Of a stretch of DNA of 14,253 nucleotides, positions 5,360-11,945 are shown piece after piece (within the stretch, counting starts at the first letter, position 1; each line of letters starts with the position of its first letter). The notes beneath the pieces are model-generated. The model searched no databases. It saw only the letters and a program-made list of their open reading frames with translations, and had not been told where the DNA came from. The DNA comes from Acidobacteriaceae bacterium (GTDB taxonomy: Bacteria > Acidobacteriota > Terriglobia > Terriglobales > Acidobacteriaceae), in assembly GCA_003167305.1 (NCBI GenBank), contig PMTP01000204.1, positions 1-14,253 on the forward strand. Direction: 5' to 3'. The translations under genes and the position numbers were made by a program.

Positions 5360-6319
5360 ATGTCTATCAAAATTGCGTTTCTCTTTCCGGGGCAGGGTTC
5401 GCAGACCGTAGGCATGGGTCGCGAGCTTGCCGAGCGCTTTCCCGTTGCCCGCGAGACCTTCGCCGAGGCCGACGAGGCCGTCGGCTTCCCGCTCTCCAAG
5501 CTCTGCTTCGAGGGGCCGGAGGAAGTGCTCAAGCAGACGGAAAACACCCAGCCGGCCATTCTGACGGCGAGCATCGCCACGCTGCGCGTGCTGGCCCTGC
5601 ATGGAATCAAGCCGGAGTTGGCCGCCGGCCACTCGCTGGGCGAATGGTCCGCCCACGTGGCCGCCGGAACCTACTCCTTCGCCGACGCGGTGCGCTTTGT
5701 CCGGGCGCGCGGACGGGCGATGCAACTGGCCTTTCCCGCAGGCCAGGGAGGCATGGCCGCCATCCTCTCGCTCACGCCGGAACAGGTTGCCGAGGCCTGC
5801 GCGGAAGCCGCTGCCGAGACCGGCCTGACCGTCTCCGCCGCCAACTTCAACTCGCCCACCCAGACGGTCATCTCCGGCGCGCTGGCGGCCGTCGAGAAGG
5901 CCTCCGAGATCGCCAAGGCCAAAGGCGCGCGCCGCGCCGTCATGCTCCCCGTCAGCGCGCCTTTCCACTGCGCCCTGATGCAGCCCGCCCAGGAAGAAGT
6001 GGCGCGGGTGCTGGGCGGCTTTACGCTGGCCGATCCGAAGATTCCCGTTGCCTCCAACGTCAGCGGAAAATTGGTCACCACTGCCGCCGAGGTTCTGGAC
6101 GCGCTCACCTGGCAGGTTACCGGCACGGTGCGCTGGGTGGACTGCATGAAGTCGCTGATTGCCGCGGGCGCGGATACCTTCATCGAGGTCGCCCCAGGCA
6201 AGGTGCTGTGCGGCCTGCTCAAACAGATTGACCCGGCGCAAAAGCCCGGAATGAATGTGGAAGACGCCGCCAGCCTGGAGAAGACGCTGAGCGAGCTGAA
6301 GGCCGCACACTCTGCCTGA
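5360..6319 (+). CDS. fabD: Malonyl-CoA:acyl carrier protein transacylase
   Basis: 319 residues, normal for FabD. It moves the malonyl group from CoA to ACP, supplying the extender for type II fatty-acid synthesis in the cytosol. FPGQGSQ (9-15) is the N-terminal loop, and GHSLGEWSA (90-98) carries the nucleophile Ser92; Trp where Tyr or Phe is more usual is conservative. Arg117 in VRARG is the carboxylate-binding Arg, and PVSAPFHC (197-204) provides the catalytic His203. VASNVSGK and FIEVAPGKVL are further family blocks. It stands alone here rather than in the plsX-fabHDG cluster known from Escherichia coli. It converges on the alpha/beta hydrolase gene. The ATG at 5360 aligns with the family start. 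Confidence 0.95.
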   Translation: MSIKIAFLFPGQGSQTVGMGRELAERFPVARETFAEADEAVGFPLSKLCFEGPEEVLKQTENTQPAILTASIATLRVLALHGIKPELAAGHSLGEWSAHVAAGTYSFADAVRFVRARGRAMQLAFPAGQGGMAAILSLTPEQVAEACAEAAAETGLTVSAANFNSPTQTVISGALAAVEKASEIAKAKGARRAVMLPVSAPFHCALMQPAQEEVARVLGGFTLADPKIPVASNVSGKLVTTAAEVLDALTWQVTGTVRWVDCMKSLIAAGADTFIEVAPGKVLCGLLKQIDPAQKPGMNVEDAASLEKTLSELKAAHSA

Positions 6320-6415
6320 TAAAGACAAAGGTCTCCATGCTCAGCGCTATGCGGAGAAAAGGACCGAGCCCAGGATGCAATTCTGGCTAACAGTTCCGCT
6401 GACCCGCTGACAGCC

Positions 6416-7273
6416 TTAACCTGTAAGGTCTGCGGCCCTAGCCCTTTCAAGGTGATCGAGGATGAGTAGGCTGATCTTTCCGTGTGCTTCGTCCTGGAGC
6501 CAATGCGAGCAGCCCGGCAGCGTTTCGAAGCGATAAGTACTGCGGACGCAGGCCGCGGTATTTTCCGCTGCCTCTCGCCCTATTGCGAGGTCTTGGTCTC
6601 CCCAGATGTAAAGCGTAGGGACGCACACCGGCCCCACACGAGCGTTTAAATCCAGTGCGTGGTACCAATTCAACGCCGCGGTGAGGGCACCGGGCTGGGA
6701 AAGGCGTTGCACGTTAATTGCGACCTGCTGCAGCGGAACCTTCCCTTGGAAAACGCCACGTAAGCGAGCGCCATCCTCTTTCAGAAACATTGCTTCCGCG
6801 ATATTCCCCGGCATCTTGAACAAGTCGATATACTGCGACCGTGCCTTCTGGTCGGGGTCGGATGCGACGGCATCCAGAACGGCATCAATGTGAGCGGTCG
6901 AGAGCACGCTCAGAGAGCGAATGCGGCCAGGCTGCTCGGCGGCAAGTTTCCATCCCAAAAAGCCGCCCCAATCGTGGCCGATGAGATGAAACGTAGACCA
7001 GCCGAACGCTTCGGCTAGGGCCAGCACATCCGAGGTGAGCTCGCGGACGCTGTATGCATCTGTGTCCAATGGTCTCGCACCAATGGAATATCCCCTTTGA
7101 TCTAGTGCCACAGCTCGGAAGCCGGCTGCACTGAGAAACTCAATGAGGTGCGACCATACATCGGCAAACTGAGGGAAGCCGTGTAACAGTAGGACCGGCT
7201 CACCTTCCGGCGGACCCGCCGATATGAAGGTGAATTGGAAGCCGTTCAGTGCGAGGGAACCGTACGCTGCCAT
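6416..7273 (-). CDS. Alpha/beta-fold hydrolase, epoxide hydrolase-like
   Basis: 285 residues from the ATG at 7273. That start is chosen over a GTG two codons earlier because AGAAGG lies 6 nt before it. The oxyanion-hole motif is HGFP (31-34), and DQRGYS is the usual strand-4 motif. The nucleophile is Asp101 in GHDWGG, the charge-relay acid is probably Asp228 in IWGDQD or a neighbour, and the catalytic base is His257 in GCSHW. Two cap tyrosines expected of epoxide hydrolases seem present: Tyr148 in SQYIDLFKMPG and Tyr204 in LNWYHAL. An Asp nucleophile rules out an ordinary esterase. A haloalkane dehalogenase is less likely because the two cap tyrosines are present. The natural substrate is unknown. 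It is cytosolic, stands alone, and is convergent with fabD. Confidence 0.85.
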   Translation of the reverse strand: MAAYGSLALNGFQFTFISAGPPEGEPVLLLHGFPQFADVWSHLIEFLSAAGFRAVALDQRGYSIGARPLDTDAYSVRELTSDVLALAEAFGWSTFHLIGHDWGGFLGWKLAAEQPGRIRSLSVLSTAHIDAVLDAVASDPDQKARSQYIDLFKMPGNIAEAMFLKEDGARLRGVFQGKVPLQQVAINVQRLSQPGALTAALNWYHALDLNARVGPVCVPTLYIWGDQDLAIGREAAENTAACVRSTYRFETLPGCSHWLQDEAHGKISLLILDHLERARAADLTG

Positions 7274-7384
7274 TTGCACCTTCTCAGAACTTGCGCACCG
7301 ATATTACAACGCCACTCGACCAAGGAAAATGAGCGACCTCAAATCCTGACTCAGCGATCAACCGTTCCAAGAGCACAAGAACCT

Positions 7385-7891
7385 CTACGGCCCCAGGTAG
7401 AGCTGCACATCCTCGGGCGAGAAGTTCAGCGTGTGCGCCGTGGGATCATAGTCCAGGTCGAGCGCCTTGCTCTTGCGCCCGTTGATGTAGATGGCCATCA
7501 GCAGCACATTGCCATGCATCGTGGCCTCGACTATTCTGTGGTTCTGAATGGCGCCATACTCATTGTCCGGGCTGTGGGAACTCCAGTCCTGCTGGAAGCG
7601 GCCATAGGTGTACGTTTGCTGAGCCGCAGGATGCTGCTGCCATTCCTTGTCGTGAATCCAGATGCCGTAAGCCGCCGGCAGGTCGTTCTTCTCGACCGCT
7701 GTGAGAAAGCTGTTCACTGCCATTCTGCCCCGCAGGTGGTTATACCAGTACCAGGGATAGTCCACCGGGCGGCCGGCCGCCAGCCAATAGCCGATAAACA
7801 GCACAAACAGCAGCCCCGCCGTGGTGTAGAAAACTGCCAGCCGGCGGCGTTCATGGACTTCATCAAACTCTGGAGCGTCGAGAAGGGTCAT
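7385..7891 (-). CDS. Hypothetical protein with one N-terminal membrane helix
   Basis: 168 residues, not a named family. Residues 18-38 form a single membrane helix (LAVFYTTAGLLFVLFIGYWL). The RRR just before it suggests that the N-terminus is cytosolic and the rest lies outside the membrane. The outer part (about 55-168) reads 'VNSFLTAVEKNDLPAAYGIWI', then Tyr- and Trp-rich strands and LDLDYDPTAHTLNF. The helix-then-sheet order recalls NTF2/SnoaL-like folds, but this is only an impression. AAAGGAA lies about 9 nt before the ATG. It is downstream of ddl on the same strand, 147 bp away, separated by the heptamer inverted-repeat element. If the two are cotranscribed, an envelope role would fit. 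Confidence 0.7.
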   Translation of the reverse strand: MTLLDAPEFDEVHERRRLAVFYTTAGLLFVLFIGYWLAAGRPVDYPWYWYNHLRGRMAVNSFLTAVEKNDLPAAYGIWIHDKEWQQHPAAQQTYTYGRFQQDWSSHSPDNEYGAIQNHRIVEATMHGNVLLMAIYINGRKSKALDLDYDPTAHTLNFSPEDVQLYLGP

Positions 7892-7906
7892 CGGGAAAGT
7901 TCCTTT

Positions 7907-8051
7907 CAGTGAACAGTGAGCAGTGAACAGTAGTCAGTATCCGAAGCAGCCAAAACCATTATCGCTCCGCACTCTCTCTTTAGACACCAGGGACAAGCAT
8001 ATAGTTCCCTGTCGCCGGAACTGACCACTGTCCACTGCTCACTGTTCCCTG
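7907..8051. repeat. 145-bp inverted-repeat element made of CAGT heptamers
   Basis: The left arm (7907-7937) and the reverse complement of the right arm (8021-8051) match at 28 of 31 positions around an 83-nt centre. Each arm is itself a tandem array of heptamers. Left: CAGTGAA, CAGTGAG, CAGTGAA, CAGTAGT, then CAGTATC just beyond the arm. Right, read on the minus strand: CAGGGAA, CAGTGAG, CAGTGGA, CAGTGGT. The right arm enters the 3' end of ddl and encodes its final Arg-Glu-Gln and stop. There is no ORF inside, so it is a non-coding, MITE- or REP-pair-like element, or a recurrent intergenic repeat. Confidence 0.7.
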
Positions 8052-9265
8052 CTATAAATCGTCCGGCTCTTCTCCGCGTGGCGTTCCAGAGCCAGCTCGA
8101 TCAGCCGGGTAATCAGCTCCTTGTAGCTGATCCCCGTGGCCTCCCACATCTTGGGGTACATACTGATTCTGGTGAATCCCGGCATGGTATTCACCTCGTT
8201 CAGATAAATGCGCCGCTTGCCCTCCGGCTCCATCAGGAAGTCCACCCGCGCCAGGCCCGCCAAATCGCAGGCGCGGAAGGCCGCAACGGCCATCTCCCGA
8301 ATCTGCTTCGTTTGCGCTTTGCTCAGTTTGGCCGGAATCACCGGCACCGAGCCTTCCGAAAGGTACTTGGCCTCGTAGTCGTAGAACTCCTTGCCGGGAA
8401 TGATCTCGCCCACCACGCTCGCCTGCGGGTCATCGTTGCCCAGCACCGCAACCTCGAACTCGCGCGCCTTGGCCTTCTTGCCGCCCACGCCCTGCTCCAC
8501 CACCAGCTTGCGGTCGTACCGGGCAGCCTCGGTCAGCGCCGGCCCCAGTTCCTTGCGGTCGTGAGCCTTCGTAATGCCCACCGACGATCCCAGATTCGCC
8601 GGCTTCACAAAGACCGGGTAGCGGAGCGCCGCCTCCACCTGCGCGATCGCCTTGCGCGGTGAGCGTACCCACTCGGCGCGCAGCAGCGTCACGTGCTTGA
8701 CGATCGGCAACCGCGCCTGGACAAAGAGCCGCTTCATCACGTCCTTGTCCATGCCGGCCGCCGATCCCAGCACGCCCGAGCCGACATAGGCGATCCCAGC
8801 CAGCTCGAAGAGTCCCTGAATGGTTCCATCCTCGCCAAAGGTTCCATGCAACACAGGAAAGACCACGTCCAGGGACTGGCTGCCCAGCGCCGCATGGCTG
8901 TCCAAAGCCGCAACTCCGCCCGGAGTCAGTGCCGCGGCCTGCTTCTCCGGCTCCGGCGCCAGCAGCACAGGCTGTCCCTCGGCCAGCACCCGCGCTCCCG
9001 GCGTGGCCGCCGGATCGCCCGCCCGCAGCTTCTTTGGTTTTGGGCCGGGTTCATTGCCGCCGCCCTGTGCCACCCCGGAGCCCTCCAGCAGCCCCTGCGC
9101 CGCCCCTGAAGTCAGCCAGTGCCCAGCCTTGTTGATGCCGATCGGAATCACGTCAAATTTGCGCCGGTCAATCGCCTGCAAAATCGAAGCCGCCGAGAGC
9201 AGCGAGACCTCATGCTCTCCGCTCCGCCCGCCAAAAACAACCCCAACTTGAAGTTTGTTTGCCAT
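8039..9265 (-). CDS. ddl: D-alanine--D-alanine ligase with an internal insertion
   Basis: 408 residues, clearly longer than typical Ddl enzymes of roughly 300-370. It joins two D-Ala with ATP in the cytosol for peptidoglycan precursor synthesis. [14 protein letters not shown] (12-25) is the N-terminal substrate motif. [16 protein letters not shown] (136-151), [13 protein letters not shown] (219-231), ARVDF (339-343) and [10 protein letters not shown] (356-365) are the ATP-grasp and ligand blocks. FYDYEAKY (294-301) has the omega-loop Tyr of D-Ala-D-Ala ligases, so a VanA-like D-Ala-D-Lac activity is not suggested. The extra length sits around residues 60-125 and is Gly-, Pro- and Ala-rich, probably a surface loop. 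The last three residues are encoded inside an inverted-repeat arm. Upstream (9266-9541) is a 276-bp intergenic region shared with the divergent cyclase. Confidence 0.95.
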   Translation of the reverse strand: MANKLQVGVVFGGRSGEHEVSLLSAASILQAIDRRKFDVIPIGINKAGHWLTSGAAQGLLEGSGVAQGGGNEPGPKPKKLRAGDPAATPGARVLAEGQPVLLAPEPEKQAAALTPGGVAALDSHAALGSQSLDVVFPVLHGTFGEDGTIQGLFELAGIAYVGSGVLGSAAGMDKDVMKRLFVQARLPIVKHVTLLRAEWVRSPRKAIAQVEAALRYPVFVKPANLGSSVGITKAHDRKELGPALTEAARYDRKLVVEQGVGGKKAKAREFEVAVLGNDDPQASVVGEIIPGKEFYDYEAKYLSEGSVPVIPAKLSKAQTKQIREMAVAAFRACDLAGLARVDFLMEPEGKRRIYLNEVNTMPGFTRISMYPKMWEATGISYKELITRLIELALERHAEKSRTIYSREQ

Positions 9266-9541
9266 TTTGTTCTTTGATCACCGCTTGGAACGTCAAAATA
9301 ACATCTGATTCAGTGTAGAACCCCTCGCGGCATCTTCTTCCCCAATGCCGTGACATGTCCCAAAAGGGTCATCAACCAGATTTCCGTTGGAGTAGAATGA
9401 GAAAGCTTTAATTCTCCGGGCATTCGGCTCGCGTTCACGCCTTTGGCCAATCCCAGCGAGTATGATTGTTCGGCGAACGCTGCCGATATGAACGAAAGGG
9501 TGTCGGGCACCACAACAACCATGCCATCCCGGTTTTTTCCG

Positions 9542-11824
9542 ATGAAGAGACTGATTTTAACGATCACCGTCTTTTTCGCCTATGCATCGGCTGCCTGGGC
9601 CGCGCCGCCCGCCACACTCACGACCGTGCAGGCCATTCACGCGCTGACCAATGCCGAGGCCAGCAACGGGCTGCCCGTCGCCTTCGAGGCGACGGTTACC
9701 TACTACCGCGGTTATGAAAGAACATTGTTTGTGCAGGATGGCGACGCGGCCATTTATATTGGCTATCCAAACGATCTCAAACTGGTTCCAGGCGACCGCG
9801 TGCTGGTGCAAGGAAAAACGCAGAAAAGCTTCAATCCCATTGTGATTGCCGACAGCGTCACATTGGTGCGCCACGGCGCCGTGCCTAAACCAGAGCCGGC
9901 CAGCTTCGATCAGATGATCCGCGCAGAGACCGATTGCACGCTGGTGACCGTGCGCGCGAAGATCCGCACAGCGGACCTATCGCTAAGCCTGGTAGCACCG
10001 GTGCACTTCATACGCCTGCAGTTGTTCATGGAGGGAGGCTATTTAAACGCTAATGTGGACAGCGACGATGCCGGCGTTTTAGAAGGCCTGCTGGATGCCG
10101 AAGTGGAACTCACTGGCATCGCCTCGGAAGAATTCGACAGCAAAATGCATCAGACAGGGATTTTGATACACGTTCAATCGCTTTCCGATGTAAGGATCAT
10201 CAAGCGCGCTGACTCCAGTCCATGGTCTCTTCCCGACACCCCGATGGATCGGGTGATCACGGTCTTTCATAGAAGCGATTCCACTTCCAGGGTCCGGGTT
10301 CATGGAACCATCACCTATTACCTGCCCGGTTCAGCCGTTGTCTTGCAGGACGGCGTCAAGAGCATATGGATCGCAACCCAGACTCACAACCCTTTGCGGG
10401 TGGGCGACGCTGCGGATGCAACCGGCTTCCCGGATAATCATGATGGCTTTCTCAATCTGGAGCATGGCGAGGTGAGGGATACTCTCACACCCGCACCGGT
10501 CACGCCGCTTGCGGCAACCTGGGAGACCATGTCACCCAGAGGATATGACTCGCCCGGCCATCACGACGATCTGGTTTCGATTGAAGGCCGGGTTGAAACC
10601 GAGGTGCGGGAGGCTTCACAGGATGAGCTGGTTCTGGCGGCTGATGGCAAGCTCTTCTCCGCCATATACCGCCATCCGGATAATCCGAGTCCGTCCACCA
10701 GGGTGATTCCTCTGGGATCCAACGTTCGTGTAACCGGCATCTGCGTCCTGGAATACTCCAACGCCTTCACTGCGCATGTGCCTTTCAATATTCTGTTGCG
10801 CAGCTATGACGATATTGTCATCGTCGCCCGGCCCTCTCTGATCAACACGCGCAACCTTCTTATAGTCCTCGGCCTGCTGCTGTTCGTGGTCTTCGGTGTG
10901 ATCGTGCGGGGATGGGCATTGGAACATAAGGTACGCCGGCAGACCGCCGTGATGTCGGCGCAGAGGGAAGCCGAGGCGGAACTGGAGCGGCGCCGCAGCA
11001 GCATCCTCGAGGACATCAACGGATCGCGGCCCCTGGCCGAGATCCTCGAGGGGATTGCCGCGATGGTTTCCTCCACGCTGGAGGGCGCTCCCTGCTGGTG
11101 CGAGGTTGCCGATGGGGCAACGCTGGGAGATTGTCCGACGGAGCAACAAGGCCTGCGCATCGTCCGCGAGGAGATTCCTGCCCGCTCCGGTCCGGCGCTG
11201 GGCGCGCTCTATGCCGGACTCGATTCGCGGACGCCGCCGCTCGGCCGCGAAACTGTAGCTCTCCAAAACGGGGTGCGGCTGGCCACGCTGGCCATTGAAA
11301 CCCGGAGGCTCTACTCCGATCTGCGCCGCCGCTCGGAGTTCGATCTGCTCACCGATATTCACAACCGCTTCGCGATGGAAAAATTCATGGAATTACAGAT
11401 CGAAGAAGCGCGCCAATCCGGCAGAATCCTCGGATTGATCTACATCGACCTGGACAAATTCAAGCCCATCAACGACACCTATGGCCATCACGTGGGTGAC
11501 CTATTCCTCCAGGCGGTGTCCGCGCGCATGAGCCGCCAGTTGCTGGGCGGCGATATGCTGGCGAGGCTGGGAGGAGACGAGTTCGCCGCGCTGGTCTCGC
11601 TCCACCATGGCCGCGCCGACTTGGACAAGATCGTTGCAAGGCTGGAACACTGTTTCGATGATCCTTTTGTCGTGGGTGGATATCTGCTGCATGGCGAGGC
11701 CAGCATCGGCGTTGCTCTCTTCCCGGAGGATGGCGCCACCACAGACAGCCTGCTGAGCGCCGCCGACGCCGCCATGTACGAGGCAAAACACAGCAAGCGC
11801 CAAGCCGAAGAGAACCCGGCATAG
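9542..11824 (+). CDS. Membrane diguanylate cyclase with periplasmic OB-like sensor, GAF and GGDEF (paralogue 1)
   Basis: 760 residues from the ATG at 9542. Earlier in-frame starts exist (9443, 9488, 9521), but the signal peptide (1-20, ending ASAAWA) and the paralogue downstream align here; no strong ribosome binding site precedes any of them. Residues 21-430 are periplasmic. They contain repeated beta units: 'ATVTYY..LFVQDGDAAIYI..PGDRVLVQG' (50-91) recurs as 'GTITYY..AVVLQDGVKSIWIA..LRVGDAADATG' (255-295), with further similar segments. These are OB-like. A TM helix spans about 437-456, then a coiled coil (460-492), a GAF-like domain (about 492-590) and a GGDEF domain (595-755). GGDEF is intact (677-681) with DLDKFKPINDTYGHHVGD, so it should make c-di-GMP. 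Leu668 replaces the Arg of the RxxD I-site. TATGAT at 9461-9466 could be a -10 box. Confidence 0.9.
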   Translation: MKRLILTITVFFAYASAAWAAPPATLTTVQAIHALTNAEASNGLPVAFEATVTYYRGYERTLFVQDGDAAIYIGYPNDLKLVPGDRVLVQGKTQKSFNPIVIADSVTLVRHGAVPKPEPASFDQMIRAETDCTLVTVRAKIRTADLSLSLVAPVHFIRLQLFMEGGYLNANVDSDDAGVLEGLLDAEVELTGIASEEFDSKMHQTGILIHVQSLSDVRIIKRADSSPWSLPDTPMDRVITVFHRSDSTSRVRVHGTITYYLPGSAVVLQDGVKSIWIATQTHNPLRVGDAADATGFPDNHDGFLNLEHGEVRDTLTPAPVTPLAATWETMSPRGYDSPGHHDDLVSIEGRVETEVREASQDELVLAADGKLFSAIYRHPDNPSPSTRVIPLGSNVRVTGICVLEYSNAFTAHVPFNILLRSYDDIVIVARPSLINTRNLLIVLGLLLFVVFGVIVRGWALEHKVRRQTAVMSAQREAEAELERRRSSILEDINGSRPLAEILEGIAAMVSSTLEGAPCWCEVADGATLGDCPTEQQGLRIVREEIPARSGPALGALYAGLDSRTPPLGRETVALQNGVRLATLAIETRRLYSDLRRRSEFDLLTDIHNRFAMEKFMELQIEEARQSGRILGLIYIDLDKFKPINDTYGHHVGDLFLQAVSARMSRQLLGGDMLARLGGDEFAALVSLHHGRADLDKIVARLEHCFDDPFVVGGYLLHGEASIGVALFPEDGATTDSLLSAADAAMYEAKHSKRQAEENPA

Positions 11825-11945
11825 AGCCCGCGCGCTGCAATGCTGGGCAAGAGATTTTTTTGCGCCAGGGTGAACCTTTAGGAGCATACTGCCGATAGAG
11901 CTTTAGGAACCGCAATGAGAATTGCTGATTGAGCGCGTATTCGCA

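Noticed and set aside
5279..6328. Minus-strand open frame of 349 codons
   Set aside because: It is antisense to fabD, rich in Gly, Arg and His as expected of a GC-rich shadow frame, with no recognisable motif.
6337..6358. Terminator hairpin between fabD and the hydrolase
   Set aside because: TCTCC and GGAGA pair over only 5 bp with no T-run, too weak for a convergent-gene terminator call.
7907..7941. A CRISPR array
   Set aside because: The heptamers are directly adjacent without spacers, so this is a tandem and inverted repeat, not CRISPR.
11825..11861. Rho-independent terminator after the first cyclase gene
   Set aside because: A T7 run is present (11855-11861), but the preceding GCCC/GGGC stem is only 4 bp, with a large loop and six bases before the Ts.
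11915..11932. Five-codon upstream frame (MRIAD) behind AGGA before the second cyclase
   Set aside because: Too short to support without expression or conservation data. It could be chance.
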